Assembly: GCA_025059875.1 (NCBI GenBank)
Contig: JANXCT010000006.1
Coordinates: 1 to 62,266 of the forward strand
Source: Candidatus Kapaibacterium sp.
GTDB taxonomy: Bacteria > Bacteroidota > Ignavibacteria > Kapaibacteriales > HRBIN21
Direction: 5' to 3'
Length of the DNA stretch: 62,266 nucleotides
Position numbers and translations under genes: made by a program. Positions 44,281 through 54,887 of this stretch are shown here, one piece after another. A model generated the notes under the pieces. That model was not told where the DNA came from. It worked only from the letters and a program-made list of their open reading frames with translations, and made no database searches. The number at the start of each line of letters is the position of its first letter. Within the stretch, counting starts at the first letter, position 1.

Positions 44281-47211
44281 ATGACGGAATTGCACGACAT
44301 CCAGGCCCCTGTCAAGCTCTTTCGGATCGCCAAGCTGCTGGAAGTGAGCAAGGATACCATCGTGGAGTTCCTCCACTCCCGAGGATACCAGATTGCCAAC
44401 AAGCCAACGGCAGAGCTGGATGAGCAGATGCTCCAGCTTGTGCTGGACAAGTTCCGAAAAGACCTAGCGAACGCGGAGAAGCGCCGAGAGAAGACGGAAA
44501 AAGTCCTGCGCCCTACGGAGCGCCAGCCAGTGAAGCGCTCGAGAACCGAGGTACCGGCCGCGGAGACCGTAGAAGCAGCTATTCCAGAAGAGCCCATCCT
44601 CCTAGAGGCCGTAACAGAAGAGGAACAGTCCCCTCTAAGTCCAGCCAAAGCCATACCCACCCCTGAAGGACCTTCCCCATTCTCCCTCCCAGAAGTGCTC
44701 GCAACTGAGCCCGAGCCTTCCACGGAAGTCCCCTCTGTTGTTCCTGAAGTGGCACCCAGTCAGGAACAGATTGGTATAGCGGAAGCTATCGCCTCCGAAG
44801 CTCCCACTGAAGAACCTGCCCAAACGCCCGTTGCAGAACAGCCGATTCCCGAGATTTCGACAGACCTTCCTCTCACCCAACCTTCAGAGCGCCGTCGTGA
44901 GGTCATCTCTGTAACCCCCGAGGGGACCATTAGCAGCTCCCCGACCACCACTGGTGGACTCCGAATCATCGGCAGGATAAGCTTACCAACGGAGGACCGG
45001 ACACTCAGACGAGCCCGATCCAAAGGCAGAGCGACCTCCGCACCTACCCGCTCCCAAGTAGGAGAATCACCTCACCGGCCCACGAGGCAGCCAACGCAAC
45101 CTGAGCGGCGCGAGGAGCAGCGCCCACGACCAGGTGCCCCAGGAAGTCCAAAGAAGGCCGAAAGAACGGCTCCCTCCATTCCTCTCCTACCTTCCCTTCC
45201 GGGGCCGCTATCTCCTCAGGCCCCGCCGAAACCTAAGAGTACCCAGCGCCGTAAGCTCACCCTTGGCGAAGAGACCGTCCCTAAGAGGCGCCGTCGGCGC
45301 ATCTTGGAGGAGATTAGCCAAGAGGAGCTCGAGGAGGTCATTCGCCAAACCCTGATCGGTGCGGAAGAGACGGGCCTGCAGTTGCGGGCCCGTGTACGCC
45401 AGAAACGTCGGGCAGAACGCGAGGAGAAACGTCGGGAAGAAGAGGTCCGGCAGTCCCGGATCCTGTATACGACAGAGTTCCTCACCACAGCTGAGCTGGC
45501 TCAGCTCCTTGGGGTCCAGGCCTCGGAGATCATCAGCAAGTGCATGCAGCTAGGCCTCATGGTCACCATCAACCAGAGGCTCGACCGTGACACCATTACG
45601 CTGATTGCTGCTGACTACGGCTATGAGGTACACTTCCAAGACGTCGAGGAGGCAGGTGAGCTCGTGGATGAGCCCGATCCGCCAGAGAGCCTTCGTCCTC
45701 GACCACCAATTGTTACAGTCATGGGTCATGTAGACCATGGCAAGACCACTCTACTGGATTACATTCGCCAGACGAACGTCGTCGCCGGCGAGGCCGGTGG
45801 CATCACCCAGCACATCGGGGCATACCAAGTCACGCTTCCCGACGGACGACTCATCACCTTCCTCGATACTCCGGGACACGAGGCCTTCACTGCCATGCGT
45901 GCTCGTGGGGCCCAGGTGACCGACATCGTGGTCTTGGTCGTTGCTGCAGATGATGCTGTCATGCCCCAGACTGTGGAGGCTATCAACCACGCTCGCGCAG
46001 CAAATGTCCCGATCATTGTGGCGATTAACAAGATCGACAAACCCGAGGCAAATCCCGACAGAATCCGTCAGCAACTGGCCGAGCACGACATCCTGGTAGA
46101 AGAGTGGGGCGGGCGCTACCAGTCCGTGGAAATCTCCGCACTGACGGGCAAGAACGTGAACGTGTTGCTGGAGAAAATCCTCCTGGAAGCTGAGCTGCTG
46201 GACCTCCGTGCCAACCCCGACCGCCCTGCTCGCGGTACCATCATTGAAGCCCATCTCGATAAGGGCAAAGGCCCTGTAGCAACTGTCATCGTGCAGAACG
46301 GGACCCTACGGATCGGAGACGTCTTCGTAGCAGGACTCCAGTATGGGCGTGTACGTGCGCTCTACGATGAGCGGGGGAACCGCTGTGAAAGCGCTCCACC
46401 CTCCACCCCCATCCAGGTAGCAGGCTTCGACGGGCTTCCTGAAGTCGGCGATAAACTTGTCGTCGTTGACGACGAGCGCTTAGCGCGGCAGATCGCTTTG
46501 CGCCGCCAGCAGCTAAAGCGCCAGCAGTCTATGCAGCGCGCCCGTTCCATTACCTTGGGCGATCTCTCGCAGCGGATTTCCGAAGGGCATATCCGTGAAC
46601 TCCGGCTTGTTCTGAAAGCTGATGTCATGGGTTCGGTCGAGGCTCTGACGAATGCCCTCCTTCGACTCTCAACCGACGAAGTCCGGGTCAATCTCCTCCA
46701 TGCTGGGGTTGGGGCCATCACGGAGGCAGACGTCATGCTAGCAGCCGCGTCTGAAGCCGTTGTCATCGGCTTCCAAGTCCAGCCTACAGCCGCAGCCCGC
46801 AAAGTGGCTGAGGCCGAAGGGGTGGAGATCCGCACGTACCGCATCATCTACGAGTGCCTGGACGACGTCAAGCGAGCGTTGGAAGGGTTGCTCAGCCCAG
46901 AGGTCAAGGAGGAAATTCTCGGACATGCAGAAGTCCGGCAAGTCTTCCACATCAGCCGGATCGGGACCGTTGCCGGCTGCTATGTCACCGACGGAGTCAT
47001 TCAGCGAAATGCCCGAGCCCGAATCCTCCGTGAAGGCTTGCCCATCCATACCGGTACAATTGAGTCCTTGAAGCGCTTCAAAGAGGACGTCCGAGAAGTT
47101 GCAGCCGGTTATGAGTGTGGGCTCATGGTCTCCGGCTTCGAAGACTTCCGCGAAGGGGACATCATAGAGACCTTCAGGCTAGTCGAGCAAAAGCGGAGCC
47201 TATCCGTCTAA
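44281..47211 (+). CDS. infB: Translation initiation factor IF-2
   Basis: 976 residues. IF2N module ([21 protein letters not shown]), a 300-residue linker rich in Pro, Glu, Ser and Thr (about 75-340), a second IF2-N-like segment ([21 protein letters not shown]), then the GTPase: G1 GHVDHGKT at about 482, G3 DTPGHEAF, G4 NKID. Domains II-IV follow (C2 fMet-tRNA binding in the last 100 residues, [16 protein letters not shown]). Delivers initiator tRNA to the 30S subunit. 12 nt after nusA. Confidence 0.97.
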   Translation: MTELHDIQAPVKLFRIAKLLEVSKDTIVEFLHSRGYQIANKPTAELDEQMLQLVLDKFRKDLANAEKRREKTEKVLRPTERQPVKRSRTEVPAAETVEAAIPEEPILLEAVTEEEQSPLSPAKAIPTPEGPSPFSLPEVLATEPEPSTEVPSVVPEVAPSQEQIGIAEAIASEAPTEEPAQTPVAEQPIPEISTDLPLTQPSERRREVISVTPEGTISSSPTTTGGLRIIGRISLPTEDRTLRRARSKGRATSAPTRSQVGESPHRPTRQPTQPERREEQRPRPGAPGSPKKAERTAPSIPLLPSLPGPLSPQAPPKPKSTQRRKLTLGEETVPKRRRRRILEEISQEELEEVIRQTLIGAEETGLQLRARVRQKRRAEREEKRREEEVRQSRILYTTEFLTTAELAQLLGVQASEIISKCMQLGLMVTINQRLDRDTITLIAADYGYEVHFQDVEEAGELVDEPDPPESLRPRPPIVTVMGHVDHGKTTLLDYIRQTNVVAGEAGGITQHIGAYQVTLPDGRLITFLDTPGHEAFTAMRARGAQVTDIVVLVVAADDAVMPQTVEAINHARAANVPIIVAINKIDKPEANPDRIRQQLAEHDILVEEWGGRYQSVEISALTGKNVNVLLEKILLEAELLDLRANPDRPARGTIIEAHLDKGKGPVATVIVQNGTLRIGDVFVAGLQYGRVRALYDERGNRCESAPPSTPIQVAGFDGLPEVGDKLVVVDDERLARQIALRRQQLKRQQSMQRARSITLGDLSQRISEGHIRELRLVLKADVMGSVEALTNALLRLSTDEVRVNLLHAGVGAITEADVMLAAASEAVVIGFQVQPTAAARKVAEAEGVEIRTYRIIYECLDDVKRALEGLLSPEVKEEILGHAEVRQVFHISRIGTVAGCYVTDGVIQRNARARILREGLPIHTGTIESLKRFKEDVREVAAGYECGLMVSGFEDFREGDIIETFRLVEQKRSLSV

Positions 47212-47235
47212 CCGACATCGCGGGAAGGAAGGAGG

Positions 47236-47628
47236 ATGTCGATTAGGGCTGAGCGCGTTGGCAGCCTCCTACAGGAGGTTTTAAGCGAGCCGCTGCGCAA
47301 ACTTGCCGGGGAGATCTCACCGAAACTCTTGCTAACGGTGGCCCGAGTGCAGATGAGCGGGGACCTGCGATATGCGACCGTGTATGTCAGCATCTACGGC
47401 GCTCCTATTCCACCAGAGCAGGTACTCCATCGCCTCCAGCAAGAGCAACGGAAGCTCCGAGGGTACATTGCTCAGCACACGCATCTGCGCTACATCCCAG
47501 AGCTCCGCTTCCGGCACGACACTTCTGCTGCTCATGCAGAACGCATCACCGAGCTCCTCAACCGACTCCGGCAGCAGGAGTCAGCACGGGAAGAGGAGAA
47601 CAGAAACGATGGTGATGTCCAGAATTGA
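47236..47628 (+). CDS. rbfA: Ribosome-binding factor A
   Basis: 130 residues. KH-like 30S maturation factor: RAERVGSLLQEVLSEPLRKLAG, VARVQMSGDLRYATVYVSIYG, LRYIPELRFRHDTSAAHAERI. GGAAGGAGG lies just before the ATG. Ends 20 nt inside truB. Confidence 0.94.
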   Translation: MSIRAERVGSLLQEVLSEPLRKLAGEISPKLLLTVARVQMSGDLRYATVYVSIYGAPIPPEQVLHRLQQEQRKLRGYIAQHTHLRYIPELRFRHDTSAAHAERITELLNRLRQQESAREEENRNDGDVQN

Positions 47629-48373
47629 GGGACTCCCCTTCTTACGACGCTCCACGCTGGACCAACTCCCTGAATGGCTCTCCGTAGCTTGTTCCGTCGG
47701 AGCTTTCATCCTCTTAGACAAGCCTCGCTACTGGTCCTCGTTCGATACTGTGCGCTTCCTGCGCCGCCTCTTAGGGCTACGCCGCATTGGGCATGCCGGT
47801 ACACTGGATCCTTTAGCAACTGGCCTCCTCATTCTGGGAATCGGGCGGGCAACGCGGCTACTCCCAACCTTCCAGCGTATGCCGAAGACTTACGTAACCC
47901 GGATGAAGCTAGGTGCTATCACTGCTACCGACGATGCCGAGGCTCCGGAGCAACCCATCTGCTCCGAGCTTACCGTGACCGAGGCAGAGTTCCGTCAGCT
48001 CCTGGAACGCTTCCGAGGCACTATCGAGCAAGTACCCCCGCAGTACTCCGCCGTACACCACGGCGGGAAGCGACTCTACGAATTAGCTCGCGCCGGTATC
48101 TCTGTCTCTCCTCTCCCACGCACTGTCCACATCGCCGAACTGGAGCTCACGCGGTGGGAACCGCCCTTTGCGGAGCTCTTCACCGTCTGCTCAACAGGCA
48201 CCTATGTCCGAGCACTCGTCCGGGACCTTGGGGCAGCGGCAGGGTGTGGCGCGTATGTCGTAGAGCTACGCCGATTGGCAATCGGCCCCTACCACGTTGA
48301 CGATGCAGTGTCACCAGACGAACTCTCACAGGCGATTGCTCAACAGCATGCGCGTCTACACCCACTGGTCTGA
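47609..48373 (+). CDS. truB: tRNA pseudouridine(55) synthase
   Basis: 254 residues from ATG 47609 with AGGAG about 10 nt upstream; ATG at 47615 is an alternative. GAFILLDKPRYWSSFDTVRFLRR, then RRIGHAGTLDPLATGLLILGIGRATRL with the catalytic Asp in GTLDP. RYVRALVRDLG-type block is present as GTYVRALVRDLGAAAG. Overlaps rbfA by 20 nt and ribF by 26 nt. Confidence 0.95.
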   Translation: MVMSRIEGLPFLRRSTLDQLPEWLSVACSVGAFILLDKPRYWSSFDTVRFLRRLLGLRRIGHAGTLDPLATGLLILGIGRATRLLPTFQRMPKTYVTRMKLGAITATDDAEAPEQPICSELTVTEAEFRQLLERFRGTIEQVPPQYSAVHHGGKRLYELARAGISVSPLPRTVHIAELELTRWEPPFAELFTVCSTGTYVRALVRDLGAAAGCGAYVVELRRLAIGPYHVDDAVSPDELSQAIAQQHARLHPLV

Positions 48374-49349
48374 CGTCCCCAAACATTCCCAAGGACGGCT
48401 TGCAACCGTTGGGACCTTCGACGGGGTCCACCGTGGGCATCAAGCCTTGCTGGAGTACCTCTGCCGAAGGGCACAGGAGCTGGCTCTCACAGCGTGTGTC
48501 GTGACTTTTGAGCCCCATCCCCAAATGGTCTTAGGCAGGCGGCCCCCGATTGGCATTCTCACGCCACTTCCAGCCAAACTGGAGCACTTTCGGCAAATTG
48601 GAATTGCCGAGGTCGTTGTAGCTCCCTTCACAACAGAGCTGGCCCGTACATCGGCGGAGGAGTTCGTCCATCACTACCTCCTGGGAATCCTTGGCATACG
48701 GGGCATTGTGGTCGGACACGACCACATGTTTGGACACGAGCGCCGTGGTAACCTAGAACTCCTTCAGCAGCTGGGACAGGCACTTGGGTTCATCGTAGAG
48801 CATTTCCCGCCCTTCATCGTCGACGGCATCACCGTCAGCAGCAGCACAATCCGACGCGCCCTACAGCAGGGGGACGTAGAGACGGCAGCGAAGCTCCTAG
48901 GATACCCGTACACCGTCTGCGGCACCGTCGTCCGAGGGGATGGGCGTGGACGCCGTTTGGGCTTTCCTACGGCCAATCTCCAAGTAGAGGCCCCAGAGCA
49001 GCTTCTACCTGCCCACGGGGTCTACATTGCCACTACGCAGATCGCTGGCAGGCCTTATGCAGGCCTTGTGAGTTACGGGGTCCGTCCCACCTTTGGCAAC
49101 GACCTCCCACCACAGTTAGAGCTCTACGTGCTGGATTTCTCTGGCTCCCTGTACAATCAGCGGCTTTGTGTTTCGTTTTGGGCCCGTGTACGAGCAGAGC
49201 TCCCCTTCCCCACACCCGAAGCACTGCAGGAGCAGATGGAGCGGGACGAGGCCTACTGCCGTACATGGATTGCCGAACATCGCCTCTTGGAGCAAAGTCC
49301 CACAGTCGTGAGTCAGCCTATCCATGGTGACCAAGGAACGGAAAGCTGA
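48348..49349 (+). CDS. ribF: Bifunctional riboflavin kinase/FAD synthetase
   Basis: 333 residues from ATG 48348 ([20 protein letters not shown]). FAD synthetase half: [51 protein letters not shown]. Riboflavin kinase half: [33 protein letters not shown]. Makes FMN and FAD in the cytoplasm. Start lies inside truB, and rpsO starts inside its 3' end. Confidence 0.95.
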   Translation: MRVYTHWSDVPKHSQGRLATVGTFDGVHRGHQALLEYLCRRAQELALTACVVTFEPHPQMVLGRRPPIGILTPLPAKLEHFRQIGIAEVVVAPFTTELARTSAEEFVHHYLLGILGIRGIVVGHDHMFGHERRGNLELLQQLGQALGFIVEHFPPFIVDGITVSSSTIRRALQQGDVETAAKLLGYPYTVCGTVVRGDGRGRRLGFPTANLQVEAPEQLLPAHGVYIATTQIAGRPYAGLVSYGVRPTFGNDLPPQLELYVLDFSGSLYNQRLCVSFWARVRAELPFPTPEALQEQMERDEAYCRTWIAEHRLLEQSPTVVSQPIHGDQGTES

Positions 49350-49590
49350 GCTCATCCAACAGTTCGGTGGCAGTCCAACGAACACGGGTGCTGTGGAAGT
49401 CCAGGTAGCACTGCTGACGGAACGCATCCGGAATCTTACCGAGCACCTGGAAAAGCACAAAAAGGACCACCACAGCCGCCGTGGGCTTATCCTGATGGTC
49501 AGCAAGCGGCGTCGCCTACTGCGCTACCTTGCACGTACTGACTGGGAGCGGTATCAGCGGCTCTTACAGGCACTCGAACTACGGAAGTAA
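49324..49590 (+). CDS. rpsO: Small-subunit ribosomal protein uS15
   Basis: 88 residues, canonical length. [51 protein letters not shown]. Binds 16S rRNA in the platform. Overlaps ribF by 26 nt and precedes pnp by 33 nt, the classic rpsO-pnp pair. Confidence 0.97.
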   Translation: MVTKERKAELIQQFGGSPTNTGAVEVQVALLTERIRNLTEHLEKHKKDHHSRRGLILMVSKRRRLLRYLARTDWERYQRLLQALELRK

Positions 49591-49623
49591 GTCCCACTCG
49601 CCCAGAATGGACACATTGCTGCC

Positions 49624-51915
49624 ATGGAAGTGGAACTCCCAAGGAACCTGGCTGAGGCTATTGCAGAGGACACCGATGACATCCAAGTGACAACTGCCGA
49701 AGACGGCTCCGTCCGAGTCAGCACCACCATCAACGGCCGCCCCTACGAGATAGAGACTGGGCTCTACGCCTCACAGGCTGATGCTGCTGTTATGGTCCGG
49801 CATGGGGACACGATGGTGCTGGTAACGGTCTGCAGCGCTGACCAGCCTCTGTCGGCTGTTGATTTCCTACCGCTGACGGTGGACTACCGAGAGAAATCCT
49901 CCGCTGCAGGCAAGATCCCAGGAAGCTTCCATCGCCGCGAAGGGCGGCCGACCGACAAGGAAATCCTCTCAGCCCGCCTCATTGACCGCTCCTGCCGCCC
50001 TCTCTTCCCAAAGCAGTGGCGCTACGAGACCCAAATCATGGCTACGGTCTTCTCGTACGACCGGGAGATCGATGGCGATACGCTTGGGGCAACAGGGGCA
50101 TCAGCAGCTCTACTGCTCTCCTCTATTCCTTTTGCCGGCCCTATCTCGCAGGTCCGCATCGGGCGGGTGGACGGGGAATTCATCGTTAACCCCACCCTGA
50201 GCCAACTGGAGGCCTCTGACATGGACATCGTCGTTGCTGGCACCGATAGCTCGATTGTGATGGTCGAAGGTAGTGCCAAGGAGATCTCTGAAGCAGACTT
50301 CATAGCAGCCCTGGAAGCTGCCCAAGAGCCTATTCGCCGGTTGAATGCATTACAGCGCCGATTAGCTACTCTGCGAGGACAACCGAAGCGTGAGCTCCCT
50401 CCTGAGCTCATCCCAGAAGAGCTTCGAAGTTTCATTGCCGGACTTGTGGAATCAGAGATCCAAAGCTTCATTCGCCAAACCACAACGAAGGAGCAGCGCT
50501 CCGCGTGGCGGAAGGAATTGCGGGAGCGCATCCTGACAGCAGTTGCCGAAGTCGCTGCGGCTGACCATCCGGAGTGGCAGTCGCTTCCGTTGGAACCCCT
50601 CGTCAATGCGGTACTCACGGAGCTCGAACGCCACGAAGTACGGCAGATGATCCTCACCGAGGGACGCCGCCTGGATGGCCGTACCCCGAACCAGATCCGT
50701 CCTATCCTCTGCCGGGCTGGGGTCCTCCCTAGAACACACGGCTCTGCCTTCTTCATGCGGGGGGAGACCCAGAGCTTAGCCAGCGTGACCTTAGGCACCA
50801 AAGGGGACGAACTCATCATCGATGGGCTGCTACCGACGTATACGCGCCGCTTCATGTTCCACTACAACTTCCCACCCTACAGCACTGGTGAGATCCGGCG
50901 TCCTGGTCCTCCATCGCGTCGCGAGGTAGGGCATGGCAACTTAGCTGAGCGGGCGTTGGAACCCTTGCTGCCCTCGGAAGAGCAGTTTCCCTACACCATA
51001 CGGGTGGTCTCCGACATCCTCTCCTCCAACGGCTCCTCCTCCATGGCTAGCGTCTGCGCTGGTAGCTTAGCGCTCTTCGATGCTGGGGTCCCGATGAAGC
51101 GAGCTGCCGCTGGCATCGCCATGGGGCTCATCGTTGAAGGAGACCGAGTTGCGATCCTCTCCGACATCTTGGGCGATGAAGACCATCTGGGCGACATGGA
51201 CTTCAAAGTTGCCGGCACCGCTGTCGGCATCACCTCGTGCCAGATGGACATTAAGATCGAGGGCCTCTCGCTGGAGCTTATGGTCCGGGCTCTGGAACAG
51301 GCCCGTCAAGCCCGGTTGGAGATCCTGGAGATCATGAACCGGGAGCTTCCCCAACCTCGCCCGCAGCTCTCCCCATATGCTCCGCGGCTGATGATGCTTA
51401 CCATCCCTGTAGAGACAATCGGGCTCGTCATCGGTCCTGGTGGGGAGACCATCCGGCGGATCGTGCAAGAGACTGGAGCAGAAATCAACATTGAGCAGGA
51501 CGGGCGCGTCATCATCGCTGCCCCGTCAGAGGAAGCGCTGCAGAAAGCAGCTGCTTACATCCAGGGGCTGACGCAACAGCCGGAAGTTGGTCAAGTCTAC
51601 TCCGGCATCGTCCGGGAAATCCGTGAGGGCCTGGGGGCGATTGTAGAGTTCCTCCCACGCCGACTGGGACTACTCCACATCTCGCAGATCGACTACCGCC
51701 CCTTCAACACCATCTCGGAAGTGCTCAAAGTCGGTGATGTAATCGACGTGAAGCTCATCGAGATCCAGCCAGACGGGAAGTTCCGGCTGAGCCGTAAAGC
51801 CTTACTTCCTCCTCAGCAACACCACGGACGTGGTAGACCTGAACAGCCAAGGCGGAGTAACGGCGGTGAACGGCGCCACGGCGGCAGTCCGCCCCACGGC
51901 CGACCGCGATTCTGA
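49624..51915 (+). CDS. pnp: Polynucleotide phosphorylase
   Basis: 3'-5' phosphorolytic exoribonuclease, trimer. 763 residues. First RNase PH domain ([22 protein letters not shown]), helical linker, second RNase PH domain ([41 protein letters not shown]), KH domain ([26 protein letters not shown]), S1 domain ([23 protein letters not shown]) and a basic Gly/Arg/His tail. Last gene of the operon; ends 4 nt from the convergent response regulator. Confidence 0.97.
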   Translation: MEVELPRNLAEAIAEDTDDIQVTTAEDGSVRVSTTINGRPYEIETGLYASQADAAVMVRHGDTMVLVTVCSADQPLSAVDFLPLTVDYREKSSAAGKIPGSFHRREGRPTDKEILSARLIDRSCRPLFPKQWRYETQIMATVFSYDREIDGDTLGATGASAALLLSSIPFAGPISQVRIGRVDGEFIVNPTLSQLEASDMDIVVAGTDSSIVMVEGSAKEISEADFIAALEAAQEPIRRLNALQRRLATLRGQPKRELPPELIPEELRSFIAGLVESEIQSFIRQTTTKEQRSAWRKELRERILTAVAEVAAADHPEWQSLPLEPLVNAVLTELERHEVRQMILTEGRRLDGRTPNQIRPILCRAGVLPRTHGSAFFMRGETQSLASVTLGTKGDELIIDGLLPTYTRRFMFHYNFPPYSTGEIRRPGPPSRREVGHGNLAERALEPLLPSEEQFPYTIRVVSDILSSNGSSSMASVCAGSLALFDAGVPMKRAAAGIAMGLIVEGDRVAILSDILGDEDHLGDMDFKVAGTAVGITSCQMDIKIEGLSLELMVRALEQARQARLEILEIMNRELPQPRPQLSPYAPRLMMLTIPVETIGLVIGPGGETIRRIVQETGAEINIEQDGRVIIAAPSEEALQKAAAYIQGLTQQPEVGQVYSGIVREIREGLGAIVEFLPRRLGLLHISQIDYRPFNTISEVLKVGDVIDVKLIEIQPDGKFRLSRKALLPPQQHHGRGRPEQPRRSNGGERRHGGSPPHGRPRF

Positions 51916-51919
51916 GAGA

Positions 51920-52327
51920 CTACGCCACACTCTGGAGCCGCTGCTCTACAATCTGCTGCACTTCGTATGCGAAGGTGGTTGTACTGAGGGGCTTGACGAT
52001 GTAGGCGTCGAACCCCTGCTGAAGGTAACGCTGCCGGTCGCTCTCTTGGGTCAACCCCGTGACAGCAATAACAGGAATATCCCACCCATTCGGCAAGGAG
52101 CGCACAGCCTTGACGATCTCCACTCCATGCCCGTCGGGCAAAATGAGATCGCTGAGCACGACTACCGGTCTGTGCTGCGCTAACCACTGTAAGGCTTCCC
52201 CGATTCGACCGAATGCGACAACAAGGAAGCCAGCCTTCGTCAGCAGGACCTCAATGAGCTTCCGTGTCGGAGGGCTATCCTCAACGACGCAGGCTAGTGG
52301 AGGCTGTCCCATCCTCCGGTAGCCCAC
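51920..52327 (-). CDS. Single-domain response regulator (CheY-like)
   Basis: 135 residues, receiver domain only. Acidic pair E16/D17 (VVEDS), phospho-acceptor D60 (VLSDLILPDG), T90 (AVTG) and K112 (IVKPLS) are all present, so it should be phosphorylatable. No output domain. The GTG start at 52327 shares one base with the TAG stop of the OmpA-family gene (TAGTG); the ATG at 52312 has GGAGG directly against it. No histidine kinase is encoded in the window. Last gene of the surface-protein operon. Confidence 0.88.
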   Translation of the reverse strand: MGYRRMGQPPLACVVEDSPPTRKLIEVLLTKAGFLVVAFGRIGEALQWLAQHRPVVVLSDLILPDGHGVEIVKAVRSLPNGWDIPVIAVTGLTQESDRQRYLQQGFDAYIVKPLSTTTFAYEVQQIVEQRLQSVA

Positions 52328-53655
52328 TATTCTACAACGATGATCTCAACACGCCGATTCCGGAGTCGCCCTTCCGGAGTCCGGTTATCGGCGATCGGCT
52401 GGCGCGCCCCGACACCCGATGCCAGCAGCCGGGAGCGGCTAATACCGCGACGTGCTAGGTACTCCACCACCTGTTGGGCCCGTTGTTCTGAGATCCTCTG
52501 CGTCTCCTCCAAGGAGCCGCCGAACTCTTCCGTATGGCCGACGATGCGCACTTCAGCCTGAGGTCGTGCGCGGAGGTAGTCTACCAGTGCATCTAAGTAG
52601 CGCTGCAGCTCTGCCGTAAGCCCAGTAGCTGTTGGGCTTGGGTAGCTGAAGCGTTGGACTCGATTCGGGACGATTGTGACCGGCTGGGCCGGACGGGGTG
52701 GTGCCGCTTCGGGAGCAGGCTCCACGGATGGCCTCTCAGGGCCGGGGAGGAACTCTCCCTCCAGTTCTTCCTCAGGTGTTGACCCCGGAAGTTCCACTCC
52801 CGGCTCTACTGGCACTCGAGCAGCAATGAACGGCACCGCTGTATCAAGCGGTAGTACGCGCTCCTGTATGCGCTCCCAACCGAGCTTAAAGCTCACCCCG
52901 GCTCGTATGGCCACAGGGGTCCACGTAGACCCCCATGTCCGCTGCAGCGGCAGCCCTGTCTGGAAGAGGACCACTGGGGTAACGTAGTTCCGCAAGTTCT
53001 CCCCGAAGAGCGCCACAAAGATGTCCAATCCCACGCCGACGTGGACACCCAACCACAGCGGCAGGGGCTGCTCATCAAAGAGCCGCCACTCCTCAATCCG
53101 CTCCACGTTCTGGAGCGACTGCCGCACCCGCTCCCTCGCGCTCCAGAGGAAGCGTGCATCAGTTCCAACGATGAAATGCAAACCCTCCCAGAAGGTCCCC
53201 CGCCACCATCCCGGCGCATAGCGGGCAGAAGCAGAAAGCAGGAGAGAGCGTACTTGAAGCTCTAGCTCATACTGCTGTCTCACGCCACTAGCTACTGGCT
53301 CAAATTGCGCACTCCCTCGCCATACCTCCCACGGCAAGAGGAGGAGCGATGCCCCCCACCGCTCCCCTGGCGGATTCCACTCGCCTTGAATCCAGAAGCC
53401 CGTTCCAGCTCCTAACCCCCGGCGGAACTCCAGGAGCCCGCGATGTGGAGCATCGGGTACCCGCGGCAGATTCAATCGCCCGAGGTACCCAATCCCAACA
53501 GTGCCAATCCCTACCCCAATCCACCACTCCCCCGGACGTCGCTCTCGCACGAGGGTGTCTCCGCTTGGCAGCAGCCACCGCTCGGCAACAGTCCACTCTG
53601 GGGCTTGCGCCCAGAGGGTCAGAACGCTCAGTCCGATGAGTCCCCAGCGCCACAT
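52327..53655 (-). CDS. OmpA-family outer-membrane protein
   Basis: 442 residues. Signal peptide MWRWGLIGLSVLTLWAQA, an N-terminal beta-barrel-like part (about 20-270), a Pro/Glu-rich linker (about 275-325: VPVEPGVELPGSTPEEELEG), then an OmpA peptidoglycan-binding domain ending NRTPEGRLRNRRVEIIVVE. Anchors outer membrane to cell wall. The ATG overlaps the TGA of the T9SS-cargo gene by one base and its stop overlaps the response regulator start. Confidence 0.9.
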   Translation of the reverse strand: MWRWGLIGLSVLTLWAQAPEWTVAERWLLPSGDTLVRERRPGEWWIGVGIGTVGIGYLGRLNLPRVPDAPHRGLLEFRRGLGAGTGFWIQGEWNPPGERWGASLLLLPWEVWRGSAQFEPVASGVRQQYELELQVRSLLLSASARYAPGWWRGTFWEGLHFIVGTDARFLWSARERVRQSLQNVERIEEWRLFDEQPLPLWLGVHVGVGLDIFVALFGENLRNYVTPVVLFQTGLPLQRTWGSTWTPVAIRAGVSFKLGWERIQERVLPLDTAVPFIAARVPVEPGVELPGSTPEEELEGEFLPGPERPSVEPAPEAAPPRPAQPVTIVPNRVQRFSYPSPTATGLTAELQRYLDALVDYLRARPQAEVRIVGHTEEFGGSLEETQRISEQRAQQVVEYLARRGISRSRLLASGVGARQPIADNRTPEGRLRNRRVEIIVVE

Positions 53656-54887
53656 CAGTGGACCAACTGTGCTTTGATGATTGCCCGAGAGAGCTCCACT
53701 GAGGGGTCATCTACTGGGTAGGCAATGAGCACGATGTCGTAGAGACCTTGTGAAGCATACGCCGGGGTCTGCCACTCCAGCGTATAGCTCCCCCGCTCCA
53801 TCTCCTGCCGCTCCATGAGTCGAGCCACCACTCCACCCCTGACGTCGTACACCGTGATACTCAGCAGGACGCGGTCCTCCAGGCGGTAGCGGATAGTGGT
53901 CGCGTTAGAGAACGGGTTTGGGTCCGCTTGGGCAAAGCTGATGACTGCGTGCGGGATGGTTGCGCATGCCCGCCCGTGGTAGCGGAGCACTCCGTGGAAG
54001 TCTGTGCTCCATAGGTCGTAGCAGTACTCCTCACCCCGCTGCTTCGCAGCGTCGGAGTCTACGTAGAGGTAGCTACGTCCCGTGTCACTGGTCCCCAGAC
54101 CACGCAAGAGAGGGACGCGCTGCCAGTCAGCAACGAGGGCGGAGTCTACAAGCTCCGTCGTGTTGAAGGGACGCCACCAGCGCACCAACACGAAGCCGCG
54201 GTTGAAGGCCTCGCTCTGTGTCTGCCAACTCAAGCGCACCTTGCGGTCGCCAATGTACTCAGCCCGGAAATCCCTCACCACATGGGCGGGAACGCGCATC
54301 GGTTGGAGGCGATACTCGACCCGGGTCCCCAGTTCCACGTTGTCGTTTGCCCGCACCCACGGTAGGACCTCATCCCGCTGCTTGTATGCAAATGCTTGGT
54401 AGTAGGCCAGCGGCTGAGCCCATTCCAGAGTGTGCGGGACGGGCGTACCGTTCGTGGAGAACACCTGGAGCCGGGCTATTCGCATCAGGGTATCCCAAGG
54501 GATGAGCTGAGAGGCCTCAAAGCTCTCCGGTCCGTAGACCGTCACTCCCAACCGCGGGCGCGTCCATGCCGTCGCGCCCGGCACTGGCTGCTGGAGCACG
54601 AACGGCTCTATCCGGTAGAACGTTGTGTCAACGGAGCTACTCCCTGGGACGACCCGTACCCGAAGCTGTGGCCACGGAGCCGTATCGGGAAGAACGAATG
54701 TCAGCGTCGCATTCGCCCATCGCTCCCACTGCAGCGTACGGCGCTGAAGGAACACGTCTACCTCCAACGTATCGGGTACCACTTGAGGGCGCACCACAGC
54801 CGTTACTACTGTCCCAGCGGACTGCGCCCATGCTGCCACAGCGCTGAGCAGCAGAAGAGCCCACCGGAAGCCATGCCTGCACTGCAT
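53655..54887 (-). CDS. Secreted protein with T9SS type A sorting domain
   Basis: 410 residues. Signal peptide MQCRHGFRWALLLLSAVAAWAQ. C-terminal about 85 residues match the Por secretion (T9SS type A) sorting domain: DPNPFSNATTIRYRLEDRVL, ITVYDVRGGVVARLMERQEM, GSYTLEWQ, ASQGLYDIVLIAY. An FN3-like domain precedes it (RKVRLSWQTQSEAFNRGFVLVRW). Predicted to cross the outer membrane through the T9SS and be attached to the surface. ATG overlaps the upstream TGA by one base. Confidence 0.9.
   Translation of the reverse strand: MQCRHGFRWALLLLSAVAAWAQSAGTVVTAVVRPQVVPDTLEVDVFLQRRTLQWERWANATLTFVLPDTAPWPQLRVRVVPGSSSVDTTFYRIEPFVLQQPVPGATAWTRPRLGVTVYGPESFEASQLIPWDTLMRIARLQVFSTNGTPVPHTLEWAQPLAYYQAFAYKQRDEVLPWVRANDNVELGTRVEYRLQPMRVPAHVVRDFRAEYIGDRKVRLSWQTQSEAFNRGFVLVRWWRPFNTTELVDSALVADWQRVPLLRGLGTSDTGRSYLYVDSDAAKQRGEEYCYDLWSTDFHGVLRYHGRACATIPHAVISFAQADPNPFSNATTIRYRLEDRVLLSITVYDVRGGVVARLMERQEMERGSYTLEWQTPAYASQGLYDIVLIAYPVDDPSVELSRAIIKAQLVH

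Noticed and set aside
51840-51912. GC-rich inverted repeat at the end of pnp as a terminator
   Set aside because: GGCGG/CCGCC pairs exist but are part of the Gly/Arg/His-coding tail and no T tract follows.
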